From the NCBI RefSeq assembly GCF_004358165.1, contig NZ_SMTG01000002.1:1550001-1614000 (forward strand): a stretch of DNA of 64,000 nucleotides, in the 5' to 3' direction. Of this stretch, positions 36,204-45,721 are shown piece after piece; within the stretch, counting starts at the first letter, position 1; the number at the start of each line of letters is the position of its first letter. Under the pieces are notes generated by a model, which was given only the letters and a program-made list of their open reading frames with translations, was not told where the DNA came from and searched no databases. Source of the DNA: Luteimonas terrae (lineage in GTDB: Bacteria; Pseudomonadota; Gammaproteobacteria; Xanthomonadales; Xanthomonadaceae). The position numbers were made by a program, and so were the translations under genes.

Positions 36204-36956
36204 TCAGGCGCTGATCGACAGCGTCAGGCTGAACTGCCACGGCACCGGCCGGGCCTCCGGCGCGGGATCGCGGTTCGGGTTGTCGCTGCCGAGCGCCAGG
36301 CCGCCGCTGAAGCCGATCGACATCAGGCCGGTGAAGAACGAGAAGATCTCGGCGAAGTGCGCGAGGAAGTCCGGGCCGCCGTTCTTCAGTTCGTCGGTGG
36401 CGAGAATGAAGGCCTGGTCGACGTTCTGGATGTTGCCGTTGCGGTCGACGGCGATGAAGCCGCTGCCGTTCTCGTTCTCCAGCAGCACGTTGCCGTCACG
36501 CACCGCGGCATCGAGCACGCGACCGCCACCGGCGAATTCCTGGAACGACAGGTCGCCGTGGGTGTTGCTGTCCACGCCGCTGATCTGCACGCCGTAGTCG
36601 CCGTCGGTGATGGTCACCACCGAGGCCACGGTCGCGCCGTCGCCGCCCTGCGCCCACGGCGTGGTCTCGATGGTGACCTTGGTGCCGTCGTCGAGCTGGA
36701 ACGTGGTCTGGCCCCAGAAATCGAACGCGTGCTTGCCGTCGATTTCCACATGGGGGTCGCCCCAGATGCGGTAGTTCTCACCCGTGCCCTTGTTGAAGAC
36801 GATGACCTCGTCGTTGTCGCCGGCGGTGATGCGGTAGTTGTCGTTCTCGAACTGCACGCGGCCGTCGCCGGTGCGCTGTGTGCTCGCCGAACTCTGCATG
36901 GCCGGCAACTGTCCTGAAATGTTGACGGAAACGGAAACGCTGAGGGTGTCGGTCAC
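36204..36956 (-). CDS. DUF1521 (MIIA-type) protein with self-cleavage motif
   Basis: 250-residue protein with a DUF1521 domain (about 35-190). DUF1521 is the metal-ion-inducible autocleavage domain of the rhizobial type III effector NopE1, which cuts itself after GD in GD-PHVD when calcium is present. Here the motif is '[18 protein letters not shown]', with the predicted cut between D67 and P68 and a single D-to-E change. There is no Sec signal; the first 30 residues are Ser/Thr/Val-rich. A hydrophobic Gly-rich helix lies near 215-230. I chose GTG 36956, just before the conserved part. No type III or type VI genes are in the window. Two CCCC-N4-GGGG repeats lie about 78-104 bases upstream. 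Confidence 0.85.
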   Translation of the reverse strand: MTDTLSVSVSVNISGQLPAMQSSASTQRTGDGRVQFENDNYRITAGDNDEVIVFNKGTGENYRIWGDPHVEIDGKHAFDFWGQTTFQLDDGTKVTIETTPWAQGGDGATVASVVTITDGDYGVQISGVDSNTHGDLSFQEFAGGGRVLDAAVRDGNVLLENENGSGFIAVDRNGNIQNVDQAFILATDELKNGGPDFLAHFAEIFSFFTGLMSIGFSGGLALGSDNPNRDPAPEARPVPWQFSLTLSISA

Positions 36957-37033
36957 GGGTGGTCCCCTGGGCTGGATGGAAACTGAATGTCGCCATTCCA
37001 GCGCGGCGATCCACCGCGCGACATCGGGGCGCA

Positions 37034-37060
37034 CCCCATCTGGGGCTACCCCTAGTGGGG
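37034..37060. promoter_or_regulatory. Tandem CCCC-N4-GGGG inverted repeats upstream of the DUF1521 gene
   Basis: CCCC-ATCT-GGGG (37034-37045) and CCCC-TAGT-GGGG (37049-37060) lie head to tail, centres 15 bases apart, in the 120-base gap between hom and the DUF1521 gene. Both are on the promoter side of the latter. The second contains TACCCCT, which resembles the heptamer bound by NarL/FixJ-class regulators; that link is a guess. Confidence 0.5.
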
Positions 37061-37076
37061 AATCTCCGATCCGCCT

Positions 37077-38159
37077 TCAGCGGCTGCCGATCGACAGTAC
37101 GTCGTCGAGCAGGGCGGCGGCCGTGACCTCGGCGCCGGCGCCCGGTCCCTGGATCACCAGCGGGTGATCCGCGTAACGGTCGCTGTGGATCGCCACGCGG
37201 TTGTCGGTGCCGCTGCCCGCGCACAGCGGATGATCGGCAGGCAGCGACCGCAGTCCGACCTGCGCGCGACCGCCCACCTCGAAGCGGCCGACGAAACACA
37301 GACGCTCGCCGGCCGCGCGCGCGGCGGCATGACGGGCGAACAGGCCGGCATCGAGCGCGTCGAGTGCAGCGTCGACCGCGTCCTCGCCGACGGCCGCGAG
37401 GGCCGCAGGCACCAGCGAGGCCACCTCGACCTCGTGCGCCGGCAGGGCGATGCCCGCCGCGCGCGCGAGGATCAGCAGCTTGCGGCGCACGTCCTCGCCC
37501 GACAGGTCCACGCGCGGATCGGGCTCGGTGTAGCCGGCATTCCGCGCCTCGCGCACCAGCGCCGAGAAGGGCCGGCTGCCGTCGTAACGGCCGAACAGCC
37601 AGGCCAGCGAGCCCGACAGCACGCCTTCGATCGCGTGGATGCGGTCGCCGCCGTCGATCAGCGCGCGCAGGCTGCGCAGCAGCGGCAGGCCGGCGCCGAC
37701 GGTCGCGCTGTCGCCGTAGCGACCGCCGGTCGCACGCGCGTCGCCGATCGCCAGCGCGCGCCCCAGATCCCCCCCGGTGCCGAGCTTGTTCGCGGTGACC
37801 ACGTGCACGCCACGCGTCAGCCATTCGGGATGCCAGTCGGCGACGGTTTCGCTTGCGGTCGCGTCGACGATGATGTCGCCCGGCCTCGGACTCTCGCCTT
37901 CCGCCCACGGCGGAAATCCGCCGCGCTTGCGGGCCGCGCCACGCGCCTGTTCGAGCGCGGCGTGCAGATCGTCGCCGCCGGAGACCTGGGTGCGCGAATT
38001 GCACAGCCAGGCGATCTCCGGCAGCGCGACACCCTGCGCGGCGAGCCGCGCGTAGCGCGCGACGAAGGCCGAGCCGACGGTGCCGGTGCCGAGCAACGCG
38101 AGGCGTGCTGGTGCCGGCTGCGCGCGCCGGTTGCTGCGCAGGGAGACCACCGCGCTCAT
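37077..38159 (-). CDS. hom: Homoserine dehydrogenase
   Basis: Monofunctional homoserine dehydrogenase (EC 1.1.1.3) of 360 residues, making homoserine for methionine and threonine. Rossmann motif 'LALLGTGTVGSAFVARY' near residue 20, 'VDATASETVADWHPEWLTRGVHVVTANKLG', catalytic region 'GLPLLRSLRALIDGGDRIHAIEGVLSGSLAWLF' and 'PDPRVDLSGEDVRRKLLILAR'. There is no aspartokinase domain and no ACT domain, so feedback control by threonine is not expected from this chain. Last gene of metX-metB-hom; its ATG overlaps the metB stop (ATGA). Confidence 0.94.
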   Translation of the reverse strand: MSAVVSLRSNRRAQPAPARLALLGTGTVGSAFVARYARLAAQGVALPEIAWLCNSRTQVSGGDDLHAALEQARGAARKRGGFPPWAEGESPRPGDIIVDATASETVADWHPEWLTRGVHVVTANKLGTGGDLGRALAIGDARATGGRYGDSATVGAGLPLLRSLRALIDGGDRIHAIEGVLSGSLAWLFGRYDGSRPFSALVREARNAGYTEPDPRVDLSGEDVRRKLLILARAAGIALPAHEVEVASLVPAALAAVGEDAVDAALDALDAGLFARHAAARAAGERLCFVGRFEVGGRAQVGLRSLPADHPLCAGSGTDNRVAIHSDRYADHPLVIQGPGAGAEVTAAALLDDVLSIGSR

Positions 38160-39394
38160 GCCTCGACTCCGGCGCGTGCGGGACGCAGGGCGCCATCGAG
38201 CACCGCGGTCGCACGGTCCAGAGCGGCTTCGAGATCGGCCAGCAGATCGTCCAGCGCCTCGATGCCGACCGACAGGCGCAGCAGGCCGTCGGAGATGCCG
38301 GCCGCCGCGCGTGCCGCCGGCGTCATCGCCGCGTGGGTCATCGTCGCCGGATGCGCGATCAGGCTTTCCACGCCGCCCAGCGACTCGGCCAGCGTGAACT
38401 GCGCCAGTCCCTCGACGAAGGCGCGCACCACATCGTCCTGCGCCACGCCCGGCGCACCGGCGAGTTCGAAGGACAGCATCGCGCCGAAGCCCGACTGCTG
38501 ACGCGCGGCGATCGCATGCCCGGGATGCGAGGTCAGCCCCGGATACAGCACGCGCGCCACGGCCGGATGCGCGTCCAGCAACGCGACCACGCCGGCGGTG
38601 TTCTCCTGATGCACGCGGAGGCGCGCATCGAGCGTGCGCAGGCCGCGCAGGGTCAGGAAGCTGTCGAAGGGCGCGCCGGTGATGCCCAGCGCGTTGGCCC
38701 ACCACGCGAGTTTCGCGTGCACCTCGGCATCGCGCGCGATCACGGCGCCGCCGACCACGTCGCTGTGGCCGTTGATGTATTTGGTCGTCGAATGCAGCAC
38801 CACGTCGGCATCGAATTCGATGGGGCGCTGCAGTGCCGGCGACAGGAAGGTGTTGTCGACGACCGTCAGTGCGCCGGCGCGATGCGCGGCCTCGATGACG
38901 AAGCGCAGGTCGGTGATGCGCAGCAGCGGGTTGGACGGCGTTTCGATCAGCACCAGCTTCGGCCGCATCGCCAGTGCATCGGTCAACGCGCGCGCATCGG
39001 TGAAGTCGATGGTGACCAGCTCGAAATGGCTTTTGCGTGCCAGCGCATCGAACAGGCGCCAGCTGCCGCCATAGGCGTCGTGCGGCACGACCAGACGATC
39101 GCCCGGCTCCAGCAGCGCGTTGAGCACCAGCGTGATCGCGGCCATGCCGGTCGAGGTGACCACACCGCCCGCGCCGCCTTCGAGTCCCGCCAGGGCTTCG
39201 CCCAGCAGGTCGCGCGTGGGATTGCCGCTCCGGGTGTAGTCGTACTGCCGCTTCTGGCCGAATCCCTCGAAGCTGAAGTTGCTCGACAGCACCAGCGGCG
39301 GCGTCACCGCGCCGAAGGCCGGATCGCGATCGATGCCGGCACGCACGGCGCGGGTAGCGGGCTGACAGGCGGCGGTGGGGGCGTAGGTGCTCAT
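38156..39394 (-). CDS. metB: PLP-dependent trans-sulfuration enzyme (cystathionine gamma-synthase / O-succinylhomoserine (thiol)-lyase)
   Basis: 412-residue Cys/Met-metabolism PLP enzyme. 'YDYTRSGNPTRDLLGEALAGLEGG', 'VPHDAYGGSWRLF', 'ETPSNPLLRITDL', 'VVDNTFLSPALQRPIEFDADVVLHSTTKYINGHSDVVGG' with the PLP lysine at K205, then 'FDSFLTLRGLRTLDARLRVHQENT' and 'SLGGVESLIAHPATMTHA'. The residues around the substrate site fit gamma-synthases rather than lyases, and the operon position after metX supports use of an acyl-homoserine substrate. Start ATG 39394 overlaps the metX stop (ATGA). Confidence 0.92.
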   Translation of the reverse strand: MSTYAPTAACQPATRAVRAGIDRDPAFGAVTPPLVLSSNFSFEGFGQKRQYDYTRSGNPTRDLLGEALAGLEGGAGGVVTSTGMAAITLVLNALLEPGDRLVVPHDAYGGSWRLFDALARKSHFELVTIDFTDARALTDALAMRPKLVLIETPSNPLLRITDLRFVIEAAHRAGALTVVDNTFLSPALQRPIEFDADVVLHSTTKYINGHSDVVGGAVIARDAEVHAKLAWWANALGITGAPFDSFLTLRGLRTLDARLRVHQENTAGVVALLDAHPAVARVLYPGLTSHPGHAIAARQQSGFGAMLSFELAGAPGVAQDDVVRAFVEGLAQFTLAESLGGVESLIAHPATMTHAAMTPAARAAAGISDGLLRLSVGIEALDDLLADLEAALDRATAVLDGALRPARAGVEA

Positions 39395-40446
39395 GCAGCT
39401 TCTCCGGAGATGGGGGCGCGCAGTGCGGTGGCCAGCACGGCGTCGATGCGGTCGGTTTCCTTGAGGAAGGCGTCGTGGCCGTAGGGCGAGCGCAACACGC
39501 GCAGCTGGCCGTGCGGACCCAGGCCTTCGAGCAGCGTCACCGCATCGGACAGCGGCACGATGCGGTCGCCCTCGACGGCGACGACAGTCGTCGGCACGCG
39601 GATCTCGCGCGGGTCGACGCGGTGCAGATCGATCGATTCGGACAGGCGCAGCCACGCGGTGACCGGCGTGCGCGCGACGTAACGAGCGCCGGCGGCATCC
39701 AGATAATCCTCGGCGGCGACGCGCACGCGGCCGTTGACCACTTCGGGTGCGGCGTCGAAGCGCTCGGCGAATTCTTCCGGGGTGCGGTAACTGAGCATCG
39801 CGAACTGCCGCGCCAGCGACAGGCCTTGAGCATCGGCGCACTGCAGCTGGCCCAGCGCGACGGCCTGACGCTGCAGCGCGCGCCACGCGGCGGCATACGG
39901 GTGCGCGCGATGCGCGCCGCTGACCGCGACCAGGCGCTGCACGCGCGTGGCGTGGCGGGCCGCGAACTGCAGGCCGACCAGCGCGCCGTAGGAGTACCCG
40001 ACGAACGCGTGCAGGTAGTCGATGCCGAGCGCGTCGAGCAGCGCAGCGATTGCATGGGCCTGGTCGGCGGTGTCGATCGGCGCATCGAACGTGCCGTCGG
40101 CGCCGACGAAATCGAAGGAAAGCAGACGGACCCGGGCCGGATCGAGCGTGCGGCCTTCGGCCACCAGGTCGTCGAGCCAGCCGGCCGAAGTGTCCGCATC
40201 GTTTGCAGCGAGATGCAGATGCGCGGAGATGCCACCGGCGACGAAGACGACCGGCGCGCCGGGCGCACCCTGCAGTTCGTAGCGCAGCGTGACGCGGCGC
40301 GCGCCGGCGTGGCGGGTCTGCAGCACGATCGCGTGCTCGCCACGCACGCATGCAGGCGTTGTTCGCCGACCGGTGGGACCTGGGATTACCCAGCCCGGCT
40401 CGGGCGTGGCGTCGGAGCGGTGGACGGCGGTGTCGACGAGACTCAT
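39391..40446 (-). CDS. metX: Homoserine O-acyltransferase MetX
   Basis: Alpha/beta-hydrolase-fold acyltransferase of 351 residues, committing homoserine to methionine. Nucleophile elbow 'FVGYSYGALVGLQFA' with S152, catalytic Asp in 'AVEGDRIVPLSD', and His in 'YGHDAFLKE'. The elbow differs from the classic 'GGSMGG' and the enzyme belongs to a divergent gamma-proteobacterial branch; in this family the acyl donor can be acetyl- or succinyl-CoA, and I cannot decide from sequence. Start ATG 40446. First gene of the operon, preceded by a SAM-I riboswitch. Confidence 0.92.
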   Translation of the reverse strand: MSLVDTAVHRSDATPEPGWVIPGPTGRRTTPACVRGEHAIVLQTRHAGARRVTLRYELQGAPGAPVVFVAGGISAHLHLAANDADTSAGWLDDLVAEGRTLDPARVRLLSFDFVGADGTFDAPIDTADQAHAIAALLDALGIDYLHAFVGYSYGALVGLQFAARHATRVQRLVAVSGAHRAHPYAAAWRALQRQAVALGQLQCADAQGLSLARQFAMLSYRTPEEFAERFDAAPEVVNGRVRVAAEDYLDAAGARYVARTPVTAWLRLSESIDLHRVDPREIRVPTTVVAVEGDRIVPLSDAVTLLEGLGPHGQLRVLRSPYGHDAFLKETDRIDAVLATALRAPISGEAA

Positions 40447-40543
40447 GGCGCGGGATTTCCGGATGGACGGTGCCATCGCGTCGCGCGGGGAGTGCCGGAA
40501 GCCGCCTCGGGGCGGAACACGCCATCGACGTGGGCCGATGCCG

Positions 40544-40676
40544 CATCACCATCTTCCGGTGGACTCGCAGGTCCCCGCAGGACTTGGCACCGCGATGGAC
40601 GCCGCGGCAAGCGCGGGTCCCATCAGGTTGCCCCGGCATCAAAGGGCCTGTCCCTCCGCCGGATCTCGATGGATGT
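40544..40676 (-). promoter_or_regulatory. SAM-I riboswitch (S-box leader) of the met operon
   Basis: Read on the minus strand, the leader shows the conserved S-box core in order: CATCGAGA, GGCGGAGGGACAGGCCC (P2/P2a), GATGCCGGGGCAACC (P2b/P3 entry), then GGTGCCAAGTCCTGCGG (P4), closed by a P1 in which CATCCATC near 40670 pairs with GATGGTGATG (plus-strand 40544-40553). No U-run terminator follows; a small hairpin CCGCC-CCGA-GGCGG lies between it and metX. Control may therefore be at translation (inference). About 97 bases separate it from the metX start. Confidence 0.9.
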
Positions 40677-40681
40677 CGCGC

Positions 40682-40710
40682 AGGTTGCCAGCGGCTTTCG
40701 CGGATGTCAA
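40682..40710 (-). promoter_or_regulatory. Putative promoter of the SAM riboswitch/met operon
   Basis: On the minus strand TTGACA (plus 40705-40710) is followed after 17 bases by CAACCT (plus 40682-40687). This places the transcription start near 40675, right at the 5' end of the riboswitch. Confidence 0.5.
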
Positions 40711-40794
40711 TCGCTTCATTCGCATGGAGAGATGGATTGATTTCCAGTGCAACCGGAAGCGGGCATCACGCACCGCGCTTGCATAATCCGACCC

Positions 40795-41883
40795 ATGCGC
40801 ATCGCCCTCCTGATCACAGCCGCCCTGCTCGCCGGCTGCGCCACCACCCCGCCGCCACCGCATGCAACACCGGTCGCCGCGCGCAACGTCGACGCGCCGG
40901 TCATCGCGGAGGCCTGGCATTCGCCCTCGCAACCGGATGACGGGCTCGACTCGCTTGCCACTTGGCCGGCACCCGATGGCGCCACCTGGCTGATCGCGAC
41001 TGCCAAGCGCGCACACCAGTTGCGCGTGTTCGATGCCGACACCGGCGCCGCCCTGCGCAGCGTCGGTACACATGGGCGACTGCCGGGCCAGTTCGACCGG
41101 CCCAATGGCATCGCGGTGCATGGCGACCTCGTCTTCGTCGCTGAGCGCGACAGCCGACGCGTGCAGGTGCTGGAGCTGCCGACGTTCCGCTCGATCGCCG
41201 CATTCGGCATGCCGGAACTGCGCAGCCCCTATGGCCTGTGGGTACACGAGACCGCACCCGACACCTACGAAGTCCACGTCACCGACAGCTTCATGGACGG
41301 GCCCGACTTCCAGCAGATTCCGGACATCGCCACGCTCGACCAGCGCGTGCGCCGCTACCGCTTCGAGCATCACGCCGGCGGCACGTCCAAGGTCACCGCG
41401 CTGGGCACCTACGGTTCGACCGATCCGGAGACCGCGCTGCGCATCGTCGAGTCCATCGCTGGTGATCCCGCGCACGATCGCGTACTCGTCGCCGACGAGG
41501 ATTTGCGCCATCGCGCCACGCTGCATGCTTACACGCTCGACGGCCGTTACACCGGGCGCGCCCTGCCTGCCGGCACGTTCAACGCGGAGCCCGAGGGCGT
41601 CGCGCTCTGGTCGTGCAGCATCGACGGCGGCTATTGGGTCGCTGCCGACCAGTTGCGCCCGCGCACCGTGTTCCGCCTGTTCGCGCGTGACGATCTCTCG
41701 CCGGCGGGCAGCTTCAGCGGCGCGCGGACCGCAGCCACAGACGGCGTCGCCCTGCACGCCTCGCCGACCGCGCGGTTTCCTGCAGGTGCCCTATTCGCCG
41801 TCGACGACGATGCCGCGGTGGTCGCATTCGATCTGCGCGACATCGCCACCGCGCTGCGGCTCGATCCCGATTGCACGCACTGA
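40795..41883 (+). CDS. Phytase-like beta-propeller lipoprotein
   Basis: 362-residue exported propeller protein. Lipobox 'ALLAGC' near residue 15, then blades with 'WLIATAKRAHQLRVFDADTG', 'RLPGQFDRPNGIAVHGDLVFVAERDSRRVQVLEL' and, at the end, 'GYWVAADQL' and 'ATDGVALHASPTARFPAGALFAVDDDAAVVAFDL', which match bacterial beta-propeller phytases (3-phytase family). Phytases release phosphate from inositol hexaphosphate with calcium; whether this protein does so is inference. ATG 40795 is preferred over 40747 because the signal begins there and CATAAT (40782-40787) lies 8-13 bases before it. The M23 peptidase gene follows immediately. Confidence 0.8.
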   Translation: MRIALLITAALLAGCATTPPPPHATPVAARNVDAPVIAEAWHSPSQPDDGLDSLATWPAPDGATWLIATAKRAHQLRVFDADTGAALRSVGTHGRLPGQFDRPNGIAVHGDLVFVAERDSRRVQVLELPTFRSIAAFGMPELRSPYGLWVHETAPDTYEVHVTDSFMDGPDFQQIPDIATLDQRVRRYRFEHHAGGTSKVTALGTYGSTDPETALRIVESIAGDPAHDRVLVADEDLRHRATLHAYTLDGRYTGRALPAGTFNAEPEGVALWSCSIDGGYWVAADQLRPRTVFRLFARDDLSPAGSFSGARTAATDGVALHASPTARFPAGALFAVDDDAAVVAFDLRDIATALRLDPDCTH

Positions 41884-41891
41884 GCCGCCGC

Positions 41892-42794
41892 GTGCGTGTG
41901 TTCCGGTGGTGGTCGCTCGTCCCGATCGCCTGCATGGGCATCGCACAGGCGCAGACCCCCTCGTCCGGCGCCTGGCCCGGCGTGTCTCCCGTTGCGGACG
42001 CGGTTCGCGCCGACGCCGGCGATGCCGGGCGAATGCCCCACGTCTCGCTCGAACTGCGGACGCGCGGCGGCACGACCGAAGCAACCGCGGTGAATTCGCT
42101 GGCCGGCCCGGTCGAAGTCACCCTGCTCGCCGAAGGCCCGACGCCGCGCGCCGATCCGGCGTTGCCGGTCCGTACTACGGTGCCCGCCGGCGGACGCGTG
42201 CTGCTCGCGCGCCTGGGCACCGACGCACCCGGCGCACGGCTGCGCCTGCCGGCGGTGCCCGGTCTGCCGAATCCGCGGCCGCGCAACGTGGAGTATCTGT
42301 ATCCGCTGCGCGACGCACCGGTGCGGATCACCCAGGGCTACGGCGGCGGTTTCAGCCACGACGATGCCGAGAACCGGCACGCGGTCGATTTCGCCGTGCC
42401 CGCCGGCACACCGGTGCTGGCAGCGCGCGACGGTCTGGCGATGCAGGTCGCCGCCGATGCCACGGCCCGTCTTGACCCCCGGCTCGCCTTCGATCCCGCC
42501 GACGATCGCGTTCGCGGCAACTTCATCCGCATTCTTCACGACGACGGCACGATGGCGCTCTACGCCCACCTGCAGAAGGGCGGCGTCGTCGTCGCCCCCG
42601 GCACGCGCGTGCTGCGCGGCACGATCATCGGCTTTTCGGGCAATACCGGCTTGAGCACCGCGCCGCATCTGCACTTCGTGGTGCAGGCCAACCGCGGCAT
42701 GCGGCTCGAATCGCTGGCGTTCCGGATGTCGGGGCCGGACGGCCCACTGCGCTTCACGACGTTCCCGCAGGACGCTGCTCCAGCTGCGCCCTGA
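41892..42794 (+). CDS. M23-family metallopeptidase, exported
   Basis: Zinc endopeptidase of the LytM/lysostaphin type acting on peptidoglycan cross-bridges, about 300 residues. A signal ending 'GIAQAQ' is followed by a beta-rich N-terminal domain (about 30-140) and the peptidase domain with 'NRHAVDFAVPAGTPVLAA' (H-x-x-x-D), 'YAHLQKGGVVVAPGTRV', 'GNTGLSTAPHLHFVVQ' (H-x-H). All zinc ligands are present, so it should be active. The start is uncertain: there is no ATG; GTG 41892 or 41898 would give a normal signal peptide, and TTG 41871 would overlap the upstream gene. Confidence 0.88.
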   Translation: MRVFRWWSLVPIACMGIAQAQTPSSGAWPGVSPVADAVRADAGDAGRMPHVSLELRTRGGTTEATAVNSLAGPVEVTLLAEGPTPRADPALPVRTTVPAGGRVLLARLGTDAPGARLRLPAVPGLPNPRPRNVEYLYPLRDAPVRITQGYGGGFSHDDAENRHAVDFAVPAGTPVLAARDGLAMQVAADATARLDPRLAFDPADDRVRGNFIRILHDDGTMALYAHLQKGGVVVAPGTRVLRGTIIGFSGNTGLSTAPHLHFVVQANRGMRLESLAFRMSGPDGPLRFTTFPQDAAPAAP

Positions 42795-42812
42795 GCCGGC
42801 CGCACGGCGGCG

Positions 42813-42818
42813 TATAAT
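42813..42818 (+). promoter_or_regulatory. Consensus -10 element upstream of prfC
   Basis: A perfect TATAAT in GC-rich DNA, 49 bases before the prfC start, flanked by an inverted repeat GGCG/CGCC. No clear -35. Confidence 0.6.
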
Positions 42819-42866
42819 CGCCGGTTCCCCGATTCCCGAGACCGCACGTCCCGCGTGCGCGCCCGC

Positions 42867-44471
<1,605 letters not shown>

Positions 44472-44546
44472 GCATGACGGCCGGCGTCTGACAGGACGTC
44501 GGCATCCGGCCATAATCGACGGCGTCCCTTCCCCCACCGGACGCCG

Positions 44547-45200
44547 ATGAACGCCCCTGCCCTCACGCTGCGCCAGAAGCGCGAAGAACTCGCCAGCGCC
44601 CTGACCCATGGCCTGGGCGCAACCGCGGCCCTGGCCGGCGGCGCGGTGCTGATCACGCTCGCGGCGCTGTACGGCAACGGCTGGCAGCTCGGCGCGTCGA
44701 TCGTGTTCGGCGTCTCGCTGCTGCTGCTTTACCTGGCGTCCACGCTCTATCACGCGATAAACCACCCGGTCGCCAAGGGCCGGCTCAAGGTCTTCGACCA
44801 CTGCGCGATCTACCTGCTGATCGCCGGCACCTATACGCCGTTCACGCTGATCGGCCTGCGCGGCACGCTGGGCTGGTGGCTGTTCGGCACCATCTGGACG
44901 CTGGCGCTGGCGGGCGTGGTGTTCAAGCTATTCTACACCGGGCGCTTCCGCGGCCTGTCGACCGCGATCTACGTGGCGATGGGCTGGCTGGTGGTCATCG
45001 CCATCGGCCCGGTCGCCGCCGCCCTCGATACCTGGACGCTGAGCTGGATCATCGCCGGCGGCCTGTTTTATACGCTGGGCACCTTCTTCTACATGCGCGA
45101 TTCGATTCCGTACGCGCATGCGATCTGGCACCTGTTTTGCATCGGCGGCAGCGTCTGCCACTACGTGGCGGTGCTGGCGCAGGTCGTGCCAGCGCGTTGA
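44547..45200 (+). CDS. Hemolysin III / PAQR family membrane protein
   Basis: 217-residue inner-membrane protein with seven helices. Family signatures: 'EELASALTHGLGA' before helix 1, 'STLYHAINHPVAKGRLKVFDHCAIYLLIAGTYTPF' and 'AHAIWHLFCIGGSVCHYVAV', which supply the conserved Ser, His and Asp of the presumed zinc site. Homologues in Bacillus were called hemolysin III, but most bacterial members are of unknown function and some resemble PAQR ceramidase-like receptors. CATAAT at 44512-44517 gives a leader of about 25 bases. Not obviously in an operon. Confidence 0.93.
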   Translation: MNAPALTLRQKREELASALTHGLGATAALAGGAVLITLAALYGNGWQLGASIVFGVSLLLLYLASTLYHAINHPVAKGRLKVFDHCAIYLLIAGTYTPFTLIGLRGTLGWWLFGTIWTLALAGVVFKLFYTGRFRGLSTAIYVAMGWLVVIAIGPVAAALDTWTLSWIIAGGLFYTLGTFFYMRDSIPYAHAIWHLFCIGGSVCHYVAVLAQVVPAR

Positions 45201-45248
45201 GCGCGCGGGCGCATGATGTCCACCTTCGAAGCCACGCGGGGTTTTCGC

Positions 45249-45647
45249 ATGCGACGCATATCCGTTTCCGTTCTCGTTGCCGGCACGCTCGCACTGTCGG
45301 CCTGTACACCCGACGCACCGCCTGCGCCGCCCGCGCCTGCTGCGCCCGCACCGCCCGCCGCACCCGCGCTTCCGCCTGCGCCGGAAACGGTGACCGCGCG
45401 CTACGACTGCCCTGGCGCGGCGGTGGTCGAGATCATCCGCGACGGTCGCTTCGCGCGCTTGCGGATGACCGACGGGCGCATCGTCAATCTGGGCGTGATC
45501 CGCGGCAGCAAGCCGCCGGTCTGGTCGGAAGTCGGATTGCGCTTCGTCACCAGCGACGACGGCGCGGAACTCTCGCAGGACAACGGCCGCACCGTGCGCT
45601 GCTCGGTCGCAGGGCTCGAAACCGACACGCCCGAGACCGTGGACTGA
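45249..45647 (+). CDS. MliC-like lipoprotein (lysozyme-inhibitor fold)
   Basis: 132-residue lipoprotein. Signal with lipobox 'TLALSAC' (Cys about residue 19), then a long Pro/Ala linker to about residue 50, then a domain like MliC, the membrane-bound inhibitor of C-type lysozyme: 'VTARYDCPGAAVVEIIRDGRFARLRM', 'SEVGLRFVTSDDGAELSQDNG' and a closing 'CSV', with the two Cys placed as in the family disulfide. Inhibitory function is inferred from the fold only. Start at ATG 45249; ATG 45213 would put 12 charged residues before the signal. Confidence 0.78.
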   Translation: MRRISVSVLVAGTLALSACTPDAPPAPPAPAAPAPPAAPALPPAPETVTARYDCPGAAVVEIIRDGRFARLRMTDGRIVNLGVIRGSKPPVWSEVGLRFVTSDDGAELSQDNGRTVRCSVAGLETDTPETVD

Positions 45648-45721
45648 GCGCTTCGCGCAACGGAATGTTCACCCGTATTTGACCGGAGCGCGTCGATGGT
45701 GGCCTTGCACAAGGACCCGCC

